A stretch of DNA of 51,276 nucleotides, taken from contig NZ_JAFKID010000030.1 of the NCBI RefSeq assembly GCF_017306545.1, positions 1 to 51,276 of the forward strand. Direction: 5' to 3'. The notes under the pieces were generated by a model that was not told the origin of the DNA, ran no database searches, and saw nothing but the letters and a program-made list of their open reading frames with translations. Below are positions 25,396-35,494 of this stretch, piece by piece. The stretch is from Mesorhizobium sp. GTDB taxonomy: Bacteria > Pseudomonadota > Alphaproteobacteria > Rhizobiales > Rhizobiaceae. A program made the position numbers and the translations under genes. Position 1 is the stretch's first letter; every line of letters begins with the position of its first letter.

Positions 25396-25426
25396 CTTGA
25401 CAAGCGTTCCCTTTGTGTTCTACATT
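25396..25426 (+). promoter_or_regulatory. promoter of the VapBC pair
   Basis: CTTGACA (25396-25402) and CTACAT (25420-25425) follow the rhizobial CTTGAC-N17/18-CTATAT pattern. The expected start site at about 25432 leaves a 40-base untranslated leader holding the repeats listed next. A second TTGACA at 25448 pairs with TATGGT at 25471, but that -10 would overlap the start codon and I consider it less likely. Confidence 0.5.
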
Positions 25427-25442
25427 TCACCACATATTCTGG

Positions 25443-25470
25443 TTGTGTTGACAATCAAGGATTGTGTTGA
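25443..25470 (+). promoter_or_regulatory. candidate VapBC operator over the ribosome site
   Basis: TTGTGTTGA occurs twice, at 25443-25451 and 25462-25470, spaced 19 bases. Between them, ACAATC-AAG-GATTGT (25451-25465) is a perfect inverted repeat with a three-base centre. The Shine-Dalgarno-like AAGGA (25457-25461) lies in its middle, so the element could act as a DNA operator or an RNA hairpin that hides the ribosome site. Confidence 0.5.
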
Positions 25471-25471
25471 T

Positions 25472-25732
25472 ATGGTATTGCACGTTAGAGATGAAAAAAC
25501 GGATGAGCTTGCGCGTGAACTGGCAGGGCTGCGCGGCCTCAGTCTTACGGAGGCGGTTCGAGAGGCCCTCGAAAGTGCTGTGGCGCTGGAACGAGCGCGA
25601 GATTCTTTGTGGAAGCGGACGGCAGATTTGCGTGAGCAGGTAGCGTCCTTCCCAGCCACGGGGTTGTCTGTAGACAAGGCTTTCTATGACAGCCTGTACG
25701 ATGAGGGCGCAATCGATGAGCATGGTGGATAG
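25472..25732 (+). CDS. VapB-type antitoxin (Rv0623 family)
   Basis: This is an 86-residue protein starting MVLHVRDEKTDELARELAGL, the pattern of the Rv0623-type VapB antitoxins with a ribbon-helix-helix DNA-binding fold; LSLTEAVREALESAV forms the second helix pair. The C-terminal part (KRTADLREQVASFPATG onward) should wrap the toxin. The long open frame extends upstream, but this ATG matches relatives and has AAGGA ten bases before it. The antitoxin stop lies 17 bases inside the toxin gene. Codon use is less GC-rich than in neighbouring genes, suggesting recent acquisition. Confidence 0.88.
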   Translation: MVLHVRDEKTDELARELAGLRGLSLTEAVREALESAVALERARDSLWKRTADLREQVASFPATGLSVDKAFYDSLYDEGAIDEHGG

Positions 25733-26117
25733 TTCTGTGCTGGTCGCGCTTCTCGCTCCGGAATATGACGGCGAGACGTATGCCGATATCATCCAGAACA
25801 GTCCGTCCAAGATCACTTCGCCGATCGTTATTTTTGAAGTCGTTTCAGCGCTGTGCCGTATCCGCAAGTCCGGCGTGGCGCCAATGCTGATGATCGTCCA
25901 TGAGTTTCTTAGCCGGGCCGGAATTCGGATCGAGCCGATCGATGCCGATTGCCATACGACGGCGCTCATGGCTTTTGAGCAATATGGACGGCTTTCCCGA
26001 CATCCCGCTCAATTGAACCTCGGTGACTGTTTTTCCTACGCAATGGCAAAGCGTTCGGATGGGGATTTGATCTACAAGGGTAAGGATTTCGATCATACGG
26101 ATTTGGCAAGGCGATAG
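25716..26117 (+). CDS. PIN-domain ribonuclease toxin VapC
   Basis: This is a predicted RNase toxin of 133 residues. The PIN active-site acids are Asp5 (MVDSSVLVAL), Glu41 (VIFEVVSAL), Asp104 (NLGDCFSYAMAK) and Asp124 (YKGKDFDHTDL), all in the expected order. NLGDCFSYAMAK and LLIYKGKDF-type endings are hallmarks of the VapC class that pairs with Rv0623-like VapB. ATG 25716 overlaps the antitoxin; ATG 25722 is an equally good start. The base composition is more AT-rich than the flanks. It is a second, unrelated toxin-antitoxin pair about 9 kb from the one inside the ilv operon. Confidence 0.9.
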   Translation: MSMVDSSVLVALLAPEYDGETYADIIQNSPSKITSPIVIFEVVSALCRIRKSGVAPMLMIVHEFLSRAGIRIEPIDADCHTTALMAFEQYGRLSRHPAQLNLGDCFSYAMAKRSDGDLIYKGKDFDHTDLARR

Positions 26118-26160
26118 GCTGGCTGTTGCCTTCGCCGACCGAATCCGATCTCACGGTTCC

Positions 26161-27288
26161 ATGGATTTTTCCCCGCAACAGGATGAAGCGCTCAAGGCGG
26201 TCGGACGCTGGCTGAAGGAAGGACGGCCGCAGGTGTTTCGCCTGTTCGGCTATGCCGGCACCGGCAAGACGACGCTGGCGCGCCATTTCGCCGAGCATGT
26301 CGACGGCCAGGTGCAGTTCGCCGCCTTCACCGGCAAGGCGGCGCAGGTGCTGCGTTCCAAGGGCGCGCTCAACGCCCGCACCATCCATTCGCTGATCTAC
26401 CGGCCGCGCGGCGAGGAGGCCGTCGAGGATGAGACGACCGGCAAGACCTCGATCAACCCGACGTTCTCGCTCAACCGCCAGAGCCCCATCAGCCGCGCGG
26501 CGCTTGTGGTCATCGACGAATGCTCGATGGTGGACGAGCAGCTCGGGCGCGACCTGATGAGCTTCGGCACGCCGATCCTGGTTCTGGGCGATCCGGCGCA
26601 GCTGCCGCCGATCTCGGGCGGCGGCTTCTTCACCGAGCACGAGCCCGATTATCTCTTGACCGAAATCCACCGGCAGGCGCGCGACAATCCCATCATCCGG
26701 CTGGCGCTCGACGTGCGCGAGGGCAGGGAATTCATGCGCGGCGATTTCGGCGCCGCGCAGATTATCGGCCGTGAGGACGTCACGCAGGATCTGGTCCTGA
26801 GGGCGGATCAGGTCCTGGTCGGCACCAACCGCACGCGCCGCCGCTACAACCAGCGCCTGCGCGAGCTGAAGGGCTTTTCGGCCGACTATCCGCAGGCCGG
26901 CGACAAGCTCGTGTGCCTGCGCAACGACCCGGCCAAGGGCCTGCTCAACGGTTCGCTGTGGAAGGTCATGACGTCCTCGCGCGAAACCGTGAAGCCGGGC
27001 ATCAACCTGCTCGTCTCGCCGGAAGAGGACGATCCGGACCGGGGCGTCGCCAAGATCAAGCTGCTCAAGGCCGCCTTCGAGAATCCGGAGGAGGAAATAT
27101 CCTGGCAGCAGAAGAAGCGCTTCGACGATTTCGACTACGGCTATGCGCTGACCGTGCACAAGGCACAGGGCTCGCAATGGGACGAGGTGGTTCTGTTCGA
27201 CGAGAGCTTCGCTTTCAAGGACACGCGCCAGCGCTGGCTCTACACCGCGATCACCCGCGCCGCCGAGCGGCTGACCGTGGTGCGGTAA
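26161..27288 (+). CDS. SF1 DNA helicase, Dda/RecD2-like
   Basis: This is a compact 375-residue ATP-dependent DNA helicase of superfamily 1B. Motif I is FGYAGTGKTTLA (29-40), motif II VVIDECSMVD (116-125), motif III VLGDPAQLPPISGGGFF, and the C-terminal UvrD-like part has YALTVHKAQGSQWDEVVLFDES (motif V) and RWLYTAITRAAERLTVV (motif VI). The closest recognised shape is phage T4 Dda and bacterial RecD2 without its N-terminal extension. It starts 43 bases after VapC and is on the same strand, but its base composition is like the chromosome. Its role is probably repair or recombination. Confidence 0.9.
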   Translation: MDFSPQQDEALKAVGRWLKEGRPQVFRLFGYAGTGKTTLARHFAEHVDGQVQFAAFTGKAAQVLRSKGALNARTIHSLIYRPRGEEAVEDETTGKTSINPTFSLNRQSPISRAALVVIDECSMVDEQLGRDLMSFGTPILVLGDPAQLPPISGGGFFTEHEPDYLLTEIHRQARDNPIIRLALDVREGREFMRGDFGAAQIIGREDVTQDLVLRADQVLVGTNRTRRRYNQRLRELKGFSADYPQAGDKLVCLRNDPAKGLLNGSLWKVMTSSRETVKPGINLLVSPEEDDPDRGVAKIKLLKAAFENPEEEISWQQKKRFDDFDYGYALTVHKAQGSQWDEVVLFDESFAFKDTRQRWLYTAITRAAERLTVVR

Positions 27289-27354
27289 ACAGGCTCGATC
27301 CGAATCATGCCGCCCTGTCGCCGTGACGAAAGGGCGGGGCGTCGATCGTGGTCC

Positions 27355-27762
27355 TCACACCTTGACCGGCTTTTCGCGCGCGCCCAGCCATTTCCAGGCG
27401 GAGGCCTCGTCTTCGGCAGCGAAGTGCCTGATTTCGACGGGTTCGGCTTGCCTGAACCGGCCTTGCGCCGCCGTCGTCCAATCCGGGTCGCCGACAGCCG
27501 CGCATCGCCGGACGTGCCTCGCGGTTTCGGCCTTGCCCTGTTCGAGCGTTTCCGGCGCGATGGCGGCCCAATCCACGCCCTCAAGGTCCGTCAGTCGCAC
27601 GAGGACGTCGATCCGGGAATTGAGCGCGCAGGCCGCTTCGAGCAGGCCGAAGAGGTTCTCGGCATCCGCAGCCCCGACGCGGCCGACGATCTCGACAGCC
27701 AGCAGGTCGTCGCGGTCGGTGTCGATCCGGCGCACGGCCGGCACGTCTTCCAGAAAATTCAT
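27355..27762 (-). CDS. STAS/SEC14 (SpoIIAA-like) domain protein
   Basis: This 135-residue protein resembles the SpoIIAA-like family of small STAS/SEC14-fold proteins found in many proteobacteria: strand DLLAVEIVGRVGAADAENLFGLLEAA, then RIDVLVRLTDLEGVDW, then HVRRCAAVGDPDWTTAAQGRF and EIRHFAAEDEASAWKWL. I place the start at ATG 27762, preceded by GAGGAG seven bases upstream. The frame extends to 27825, but the extra 21 residues lack a ribosome site. The role is unknown, with lipid or regulator binding suggested for the fold. It is divergent from pdxJ. Confidence 0.75.
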   Translation of the reverse strand: MNFLEDVPAVRRIDTDRDDLLAVEIVGRVGAADAENLFGLLEAACALNSRIDVLVRLTDLEGVDWAAIAPETLEQGKAETARHVRRCAAVGDPDWTTAAQGRFRQAEPVEIRHFAAEDEASAWKWLGAREKPVKV

Positions 27763-27867
27763 GGGCGGCTCCTCGCTCGGCCTTTCGTCACTGGAATACA
27801 CGAAACCGCTGTCTGTTCCCGCCAAAGCCAGTATTAATGCCGGCCCGCACCCATGGGGAGGCCCGCC

Positions 27868-28608
27868 ATGCCCGCCAAGCTTTCAGTCAACCTCAACGCC
27901 GTGGCCATGCTGCGCAATCGCCGCGACCTGCCGTGGCCGAGTGTGACGGGGCTGGGGCGGATTGCGCTCGCCGCCGGCGCGCATGGGCTGACGGTGCATC
28001 CGCGGCCGGACCAGCGCCATATCCGCTTTTCCGACCTGCCGGAACTCCGCGCGCTGATCGACGACGAGTTCCCGAGCGCCGAATTCAACATCGAGGGCTA
28101 TCCGAGCGAGGATTTTCTTGCCTTGGTGGAGGCGCACCAGCCTGAGCAGGTGACGCTGGTTCCGGACGATCCCGCCCAGGCCACCTCGGACCACGGCTGG
28201 AACTTCGCCGAGCGGGCCGCGTTTCTTACGCCGATCGTCAGGCGCCTGAAGAAGAGCGGCTTCCGCGTGTCGCTGTTCGCCGATCCTGAGCCATCGCAGG
28301 TCGTGGTTGCCCGTGACATCGGCGCCGACCGCATCGAGCTCTATACTGGCCCCTATGGTGGTTTTCATTCTGACTCCGAAAAAGCCGCCAAGGAGCTGGA
28401 AAAATTGGGGAAAACGGCTGATGCTGCGCATATCGCCGGGCTTGGGGTCAATGGCGGCCACGATCTTACGGTGGCCAACCTGCCGGCAGTGATGAAGCGC
28501 ATTCCGGCGCTGGCGGAAGTGTCGATCGGGCATGGCCTGACGGCGGATGCGCTGGAATTCGGCATGGTGGGAACGGTGAAGCGCTTTCTCGGCGCCTGCG
28601 GCTGGTAG
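27868..28608 (+). CDS. pdxJ: pyridoxine 5'-phosphate synthase
   Basis: This enzyme condenses 1-deoxyxylulose 5-phosphate with aminoacetone phosphate (3-amino-2-oxopropyl phosphate) to give pyridoxine 5'-phosphate, the ring-forming step of vitamin B6 synthesis. It is a TIM-barrel enzyme: [15 protein letters not shown] at the N-terminus, [14 protein letters not shown] (active-site His and Arg), [19 protein letters not shown], and the C-terminal [15 protein letters not shown] and [12 protein letters not shown] phosphate-binding loops. ATG 27868 is preceded by GGGGAG at a good distance; a start 15 bases earlier is possible. Length is 246 residues, normal for the family. Confidence 0.95.
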   Translation: MPAKLSVNLNAVAMLRNRRDLPWPSVTGLGRIALAAGAHGLTVHPRPDQRHIRFSDLPELRALIDDEFPSAEFNIEGYPSEDFLALVEAHQPEQVTLVPDDPAQATSDHGWNFAERAAFLTPIVRRLKKSGFRVSLFADPEPSQVVVARDIGADRIELYTGPYGGFHSDSEKAAKELEKLGKTADAAHIAGLGVNGGHDLTVANLPAVMKRIPALAEVSIGHGLTADALEFGMVGTVKRFLGACGW

Positions 28609-28644
28609 CGGTGCCGATGTGCGGGTAGCCTTACGTCGGGGCAC

Positions 28645-28673
28645 TTGATATTGCATTGCACCAAGCGTAGAGC
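28645..28673 (+). promoter_or_regulatory. possible promoter of kup
   Basis: TTGATA (28645-28650) and TAGAGC (28668-28673) are 17 bases apart in the 91-base gap before kup. The -10 match is weak, so this is only a candidate. Confidence 0.3.
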
Positions 28674-28699
28674 ACCGCGCGCCCAAACGGAGTTCGCCG

Positions 28700-30613
28700 A
28701 TGGCCCTTGCCGATAAGGATGGTGAGGCAGAAGCCGATCTGCAGACGAGCCAGCCCGAGGTCGAGCAACACAGCACGAAGGTGCTCATGCTCGGCGCTTT
28801 GGGCGTGGTCTATGGTGACATCGGCACGAGCCCGATCTACGCCTTTCGCGAAGCGCTGCATGCTTCGGGCGAGGCGGTGTCGCGGTCGGACGTGCTCGGC
28901 GTCCTGTCGCTGATCGTCTGGGCGCTGACCATCATCGTCACCGTCAAATACGTTGCCTTCGTGCTCAGGGCCGACAACAAGGGCGAGGGCGGCACGCTGT
29001 CCTTGATGGCGCTGGCGCGCAGCGCCTATCCGAAGGGGTCGAAGTACATATTGGGCATCGGCCTGTGTGGCGCCTCGCTGTTCTTCGGAGATTCGATCAT
29101 CACGCCCGCCGTGTCGGTGCTGTCGGCGGTCGAGGGCCTGGAGGTGGTGACGCCGGCTTTCAACCCGTACGTCGTTCCGATCACGCTGGTCATCCTGGCG
29201 ATGCTGTTTGCCGTGCAGCGCTTCGGCTCGGGCCGGGTGGCGGTGGTGTTCGGCCCGGTCATGGCCGTCTGGTTCCTGTCCCTGGGGGTGATCGGCCTGT
29301 CCCACCTCATCGACGACCCGACGGTGCTTTTCGCGATCAACCCCTATTACGCGCTTTACTATCTGGCGACGACCCCGTCGGGCGCCTTCGTCACGGTGGG
29401 CGCGGTGTTCCTGGCGGTGACGGGCGCCGAGGCGCTCTATGTCGATCTCGGCCATTTCGGCCGCAGGCCCATCGTGCTGACCTGGTTCTGGATCGTCTTT
29501 CCCTGCCTGCTTCTGTGCTATTTCGGGCAGGGCGCCTTCGTCCTCTCGCATGGCGGCAAGCCGCATAACCCGTTCTTCCAGATGATGCCGGAATGGGCGC
29601 TGCTGCCGATGGTGCTGCTCGCCACCGCGGCGACGGTCATTGCCAGCCAGGCGGTGATCTCGGGTGCCTTCTCGCTGACCCGGCAGGCCGTGCAGCTCAA
29701 TCTCCTGCCGCGCATCGAGGTTCAGCACACGTCCGAGATGCAGTCCGGCCAGATCTTCATGCCGCGCGTCAACCTGCTCCTGGCGCTTGCGGTCATGCTT
29801 CTGGTCGTCGGTTTCGGCTCCTCCAGTTCGCTCGCTTCCGCCTACGGCATTTCCGTCACCGGCGAGATGCTGATGACGACGATACTCCTGTTCGTCGTCA
29901 TGCGCTGGCAGTGGAAGTGGCAGCTCGCCGGCGCGCTGGCTCTGGCGGTGCTGTTCGGCGTCATCGATGCCGGTTTCTTCAGCGCCAACATCGTGAAGTT
30001 CCTGGAAGGCGGCTGGGTGTCGATCAGCGTCGCATGCCTGATGGGCCTCATCATGGTCACATGGATTCGCGGCAGCCGCTATCTGTTCGAGAAGACGCGC
30101 CGCAACGAGGTGCCGCTCGATTTCCTCGCCGCGAACCTGCTGAAAAAGAAGCCGCAGGTGGTCGCCGGCACCGCCGTGTTCCTGACCAGCGATCCGCTCA
30201 GCGCGCCGACGGCGCTGATGCACAGCCTCAAGCACTACAAGGTGCTGCATGAGCAGAACGTCATTCTGTCGGTGGTCACGGCACCTCAACCCACAGTGCC
30301 GGACAGCGAGCGGGTCAAGATGGAAGTCATCAACGACCTGTTCATGCGAGTGAAACTGACTTTCGGCTTCATGGAACAGCCCAACATTCCGCGCGCGCTG
30401 GCGATCTGCCGCAAGCAGGGCTGGAAGTTCGACATCATGACGACGTCGTTCTTCCTGTCCAGGCGCTCGCTGAAGACCTCTCCCAATTCCGGCATGCCGC
30501 TGTGGCAGGACAAGCTGTTCATCGGCCTTGCCCGGACGGCGGCCGACGCAACGGAATATTTCCAAATCCCGACCGGCCGCGTGGTGGAGATCGGTACGCA
30601 GGTGGCGATCTGA
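28700..30613 (+). CDS. kup: low-affinity potassium uptake protein Kup
   Basis: This is a 637-residue K+/H+ symporter with about 12 membrane helices and a C-terminal cytoplasmic domain. The family motif [23 protein letters not shown] lies at residues 32-54, and [12 protein letters not shown] follows TM2. The conserved [20 protein letters not shown] and [14 protein letters not shown] segments are present, as is the [14 protein letters not shown]-like block ([19 protein letters not shown]). Full-length, so potassium uptake is the likely function. Many rhizobia carry several kup copies. It is followed by a TetR gene with its own operator. Confidence 0.95.
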   Translation: MALADKDGEAEADLQTSQPEVEQHSTKVLMLGALGVVYGDIGTSPIYAFREALHASGEAVSRSDVLGVLSLIVWALTIIVTVKYVAFVLRADNKGEGGTLSLMALARSAYPKGSKYILGIGLCGASLFFGDSIITPAVSVLSAVEGLEVVTPAFNPYVVPITLVILAMLFAVQRFGSGRVAVVFGPVMAVWFLSLGVIGLSHLIDDPTVLFAINPYYALYYLATTPSGAFVTVGAVFLAVTGAEALYVDLGHFGRRPIVLTWFWIVFPCLLLCYFGQGAFVLSHGGKPHNPFFQMMPEWALLPMVLLATAATVIASQAVISGAFSLTRQAVQLNLLPRIEVQHTSEMQSGQIFMPRVNLLLALAVMLLVVGFGSSSSLASAYGISVTGEMLMTTILLFVVMRWQWKWQLAGALALAVLFGVIDAGFFSANIVKFLEGGWVSISVACLMGLIMVTWIRGSRYLFEKTRRNEVPLDFLAANLLKKKPQVVAGTAVFLTSDPLSAPTALMHSLKHYKVLHEQNVILSVVTAPQPTVPDSERVKMEVINDLFMRVKLTFGFMEQPNIPRALAICRKQGWKFDIMTTSFFLSRRSLKTSPNSGMPLWQDKLFIGLARTAADATEYFQIPTGRVVEIGTQVAI

Positions 30614-30696
30614 CAGCCGATCCCCGGCGTCGCAGAAGCAGACTATGCGCGAAGCCTCTTGCATCGCCGCGTCATCTGGGCAATAAGCCGAACCGT

Positions 30697-30711
30697 AACG
30701 TACGGTACGTT
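30697..30711 (+). promoter_or_regulatory. palindromic operator for the TetR regulator
   Basis: AACGTAC-G-GTACGTT is a perfect 15-base palindrome, the size and form of many TetR-family operators. It lies 63 bases before the predicted GTG start of the TetR gene and 83 bases after the kup stop, so it is well placed for autorepression. No second copy was noticed by eye elsewhere in the window. Confidence 0.65.
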
Positions 30712-30774
30712 TCTTGGCGGACGGCGGATATCGGCCGACCCGGAGGAAGCGGTTGTCGGAAGGCGGATCGGCGC

Positions 30775-32479
<1,705 letters not shown>

Positions 32480-32592
32480 AAGTCTTCCCCGATTCCGATC
32501 GGCGTCATGAGCAGCCCGCCTGTTCCATTCCGGGACGGGCGGGCTGGCACGTTTCTGGCTTGGACTGTCGCATCGGCCACGGGAGCGGAACG

Positions 32593-32889
32593 ATGGATGC
32601 GATCATTCGGAAGTCGATTGGGCTCGACGGCGAGGTTTTTGCCGAGCGCCGCGCCGTATCGCGCCGGCGCGTGCTGAAAGGCGCCCGGCTGTCCTTCAAC
32701 AAGGGCTACGGGGCACTGGAATGCGTGGTGCGCAACGAATCCGGAACAGGCGCGCTGCTCGTCTTCGGAGAAACCCTGGGCGTGCCGGCTTATTTCGACC
32801 TGGCGATTAACGGCGGCAAAGGCCCACGCCCGGCGCAGGTACGCTGGCGTACGTCGACGCTGGTCGGCGTAAAATTTCTTCAGCCCTGA
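32593..32889 (+). CDS. single-domain PilZ protein
   Basis: This 98-residue protein has both PilZ signature elements for binding cyclic di-GMP: the RxxxR pattern (Arg20-AVS-Arg24, in FAERRAVSRRRVLKGARLSF) and [DN]xSxxG (Asn48-ESGTG) in VVRNESGTGALLVF. It ends VRWRTSTLVGVKFLQP, the usual last strand. Start ATG 32593 has GGAGCGGAA upstream. It has no partner domain, so it is probably an adaptor that changes partner on binding c-di-GMP. A diguanylate cyclase gene is in this window at 8.1 kb, but no direct link is implied. Confidence 0.82.
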   Translation: MDAIIRKSIGLDGEVFAERRAVSRRRVLKGARLSFNKGYGALECVVRNESGTGALLVFGETLGVPAYFDLAINGGKGPRPAQVRWRTSTLVGVKFLQP

Positions 32890-32950
32890 CGGGCGGCGAT
32901 TGCCGGAAGCGGGCGACGCCGTCTAGCGGCATCGCCATTGTCATTAAACC

Positions 32951-33487
32951 TCAGCCGAACGGCGAACGGCAGATCGCCCTGACGCCGCGGCGCGGGACAT
33001 AGGTGTTATCCCAGGCCCGGTAGGTCCGGTAGCGGGCCGAACACCACCGGATATGCGCCGCCGACAGGCCGCCGCGATACACGCGCCGGGGCGGGGCGTA
33101 ATAATAGTCGTCATAGTAGTGCGGGGTGACGAGCCCCAACCCCAATCCGAGGCCAAAGCCGCCAAGGGCGTCGTAGCCGCCGCGGTAATGTCTGCGCCCG
33201 CGCCAGTCGTCACGGCGCCAATGACGGTTGCCGCGCCAGCCGCTGTCTCCGCGCCAATGCCCATTACCTTGCCATTGCCCGTTGTTGCGCCAGCGCCATT
33301 GCTGATTGTCCCTTCCACCGCCGCCGGCCCAACTGTCGCGCACGGGCGTGATGGCGGTGTCGGCGAGCGCCGGGACGGCCGGCGTCGGCTGCGGCAGGGG
33401 ACCGGCCTGGGTCGAGGCGGTGGCGCCGGCCAGAAGCCCGAGGGCGATCAATCCGTATCCAAGCGAACGAGAAAAGAGCGGTTTCAT
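32951..33487 (-). CDS. BA14K family exported protein
   Basis: The C-terminal block SAAHIRWCSARYRTYRAWDNTYV...ICRSPF is the BA14K-family signature, named after a Brucella lectin-like antigen. Start ATG 33487 gives 178 residues: a signal peptide (about 1-28, ending TQAG), a Trp/Arg/Asn/Gly-rich repeat region (about 60-100, with units such as GHWRGDSGWRGNRHWRR), a Gly/Leu hydrophobic segment (GGFGLGLGLGLV) and a Tyr-rich stretch before the BA14K block. Members are reported as cell-surface or periplasmic and immunoreactive. The upstream frame (to 34720) is antisense to the nuclease gene. Confidence 0.85.
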   Translation of the reverse strand: MKPLFSRSLGYGLIALGLLAGATASTQAGPLPQPTPAVPALADTAITPVRDSWAGGGGRDNQQWRWRNNGQWQGNGHWRGDSGWRGNRHWRRDDWRGRRHYRGGYDALGGFGLGLGLGLVTPHYYDDYYYAPPRRVYRGGLSAAHIRWCSARYRTYRAWDNTYVPRRGVRAICRSPFG

Positions 33488-33640
33488 AGCACTCTCCAGA
33501 ATTTTCAGTACCGCGCCCCCATCTGGCCGGCACTTTGAGGTTTGGGATATGAACGGGAAATGAACGGAAAGGTTGCGTCTGCCGCATTGCTTTCCGGTCG
33601 GCTCTTGTCTTGGCGTCAGCTTGCGGGCAAAGGTCACACC

Positions 33641-34753
33641 ATGTCCTTGCGCCTTGCCACCTTCAATGTCGAGAACCTGATGAACAGGTTCGATTTCTCC
33701 GGGTTCCGCAATCAGTTGAACGAGGACCGGACGCTGGCACTGTTCGATATCCGCAGCGAGGCCGAATACCGCGTGCTGGAGCAGGCGCGCGTCATCGCCC
33801 ATTCCGACGACACGCGGCAGCTGACGGCGCTGGCGATCGCGGCGACTCGCGCCGACATCATCTGCCTCCAGGAAGTCGACAACATCGAAGCGCTGAGGGC
33901 TTTCGAATACGGCTACCTGTTCAAGATGATCGGCGAGGGGTACCGGCAGAAATACACCTCCACCGGCAACGATTCGCGCGGCATAGACGTGGCGGTGATG
34001 ATGCGTGCCGAGACGGCGCATGGCCAGCCGATCGAGTTCGTGCGCATGACCAGCCATGCCTATGTGACCTTCGAGCAATTCGGCCTGCACACGCCGGAAC
34101 TGGCGTCGTTCGGCCACGAGCCGTCGGACCGCATCTTTCGTCGCGACTGCCTGGAGGTGGACCTGAAGGTCGGCGGCCTGCCGCTGACGCTTTATCTGGT
34201 GCATTTCAAGTCGATGGGGCCGCCGCGCAACGGCTTCGACGGGCGCCAGGCGACGATGCCGCTGCGCAGGGCCGAGGCGCTGGCGGTGCGCCGCATCATC
34301 GAGGAGCGCTTCGGCAAGGACCATGCCGGCGCCAAGCGCTGGGCGATCTGCGGCGACCTCAACGACTATCGCGAGCGAATTCTGGTTTCCGGTGACGCCT
34401 ATTCCGGCTATCGTTTCGAGCCGGTGAGCGACGAGCAGTCCTGCCTCGACGTGCTTACCGCCGACGGCTTTTGCGAGAATGTGGTGGAGCGGCGCCCGCA
34501 GATGGATCGCTGGACGCTCTTCCATACGCGCGGGCCGCAGGAACGCCACCTTTGCCAGCTCGACTACATCCTGTTGTCGCCGGCCCTGGCTTCGCGCAAC
34601 GCCACGGCCGTTCCCGACATCGTGCGCAACGGCCAACCTTTCCGCACGCCGTTTCCGGCCGGGCAGGAGGTCGACCGCTTCCCCCGTGCCGGCTGGGACC
34701 GGCCCAAGGCGTCCGACCACTGTCCGGTCGCCGTTTCACTCGATCTGGTTTGA
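33641..34753 (+). CDS. endonuclease/exonuclease/phosphatase family protein
   Basis: This is a predicted metal-dependent phosphodiesterase of the EEP fold (370 residues). Visible family residues are Asn9 in LATFNVENLMNR, Glu in IICLQEVDNIEAL, His/Asn in GDLNDYRERI, and the C-terminal KASDHCPVAV carrying the catalytic Asp-His pair. Members cut DNA, inositol phosphates or sphingomyelin; the substrate is not evident. I take ATG 33641 because it begins just before the first strand. The longer frame from 33542 adds 33 residues with no recognised signal. The gene is ten bases from the NUDIX gene on the same strand. Confidence 0.85.
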   Translation: MSLRLATFNVENLMNRFDFSGFRNQLNEDRTLALFDIRSEAEYRVLEQARVIAHSDDTRQLTALAIAATRADIICLQEVDNIEALRAFEYGYLFKMIGEGYRQKYTSTGNDSRGIDVAVMMRAETAHGQPIEFVRMTSHAYVTFEQFGLHTPELASFGHEPSDRIFRRDCLEVDLKVGGLPLTLYLVHFKSMGPPRNGFDGRQATMPLRRAEALAVRRIIEERFGKDHAGAKRWAICGDLNDYRERILVSGDAYSGYRFEPVSDEQSCLDVLTADGFCENVVERRPQMDRWTLFHTRGPQERHLCQLDYILLSPALASRNATAVPDIVRNGQPFRTPFPAGQEVDRFPRAGWDRPKASDHCPVAVSLDLV

Positions 34754-34762
34754 GGAGCAACC

Positions 34763-35482
34763 ATGAGTATCGATTTGCCCCGCGATGTCGTGCTGCCTGT
34801 AGAGGTGGTCGATTTGCGGCTCGACCCCGCGCCGCATCCGCTGGAAATCAGCCACAAGGCCGAGATCGCCGAGAACTGGGAGCGCGAGATCGCGGCCAAT
34901 CCCCGGCTGTTCAACGGCACTGTCGTGCTCGTCGCGACCATGGCCTACAAGGACGGGCGTCTGACCGGCAGCTGCCATGCGGCCCGCTACGCCACGTTCC
35001 TTTACTGGCGGCGCAACCGCTCGGTGCCGGGAACCGGCCACTTCTACGCCCATGCCATGGTCGTCTCGTCGGACAACGCGCTGGTGGCGATCCGCATGGC
35101 GCCGCATACGGTCAATGCCGGGCGCATCTATTTCGCCGCCGGCTCCTTCGAGCCGTCCGACTTCAGGAACGGCGTGGTCGATATCGACTACAACATGCAG
35201 CGCGAGGTGAAGGAGGAAACCGGGCTCGACCTTACGCTCGCGGAGCGCGGCGTGCTTGCCTACGTGCTGTCGACGGAGCGCGGAACGGTCATCTTCCGGC
35301 GCTACTGGATGCCGCTTTCGGCCAACGAGATCGTCAACCGGGTGAAGGCCTTCGTCGCCTCCGAGGCGGACCCGGAAATATCGGCGCCGGTCGTCATCCA
35401 CAGCGCCGCCGACCAGCCGGACGACCTCCTGCCGCACATGCCGCCGCTGATCGAGTGGCATTTCTCCCAGCAGCGCCACTGA
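34763..35482 (+). CDS. NUDIX hydrolase family protein
   Basis: This is a 239-residue protein with the second half of the NUDIX motif, REVKEETGLDL (147-157), where the two Glu residues bind Mg2+. The first half is unusual: the expected GX5E spacing before the REU is not kept, with GSFEPSDFRNGVVDIDY in that place, as in some long NUDIX-like proteins. Such enzymes cleave nucleoside diphosphates linked to other groups. The C-terminal third shows no known motif. It lies nine bases after the EEP-family gene, so an operon is likely, and converges with the MacB permease gene 12 bases away. Confidence 0.85.
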   Translation: MSIDLPRDVVLPVEVVDLRLDPAPHPLEISHKAEIAENWEREIAANPRLFNGTVVLVATMAYKDGRLTGSCHAARYATFLYWRRNRSVPGTGHFYAHAMVVSSDNALVAIRMAPHTVNAGRIYFAAGSFEPSDFRNGVVDIDYNMQREVKEETGLDLTLAERGVLAYVLSTERGTVIFRRYWMPLSANEIVNRVKAFVASEADPEISAPVVIHSAADQPDDLLPHMPPLIEWHFSQQRH

Positions 35483-35494
35483 GGCAAGCGACGG

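Noticed and set aside
25448-25476. Promoter TTGACA-N17-TATGGT at the VapB start
   Set aside because: Its -10 overlaps the ATG at 25472 and would place the transcript start after it. The upstream CTTGAC/CTACAT pair explains the gene better.
32951-34720. Long N-terminal extension of the BA14K gene
   Set aside because: The extra codons are antisense to the EEP-family nuclease. A signal peptide begins at ATG 33487, giving a normal BA14K protein.
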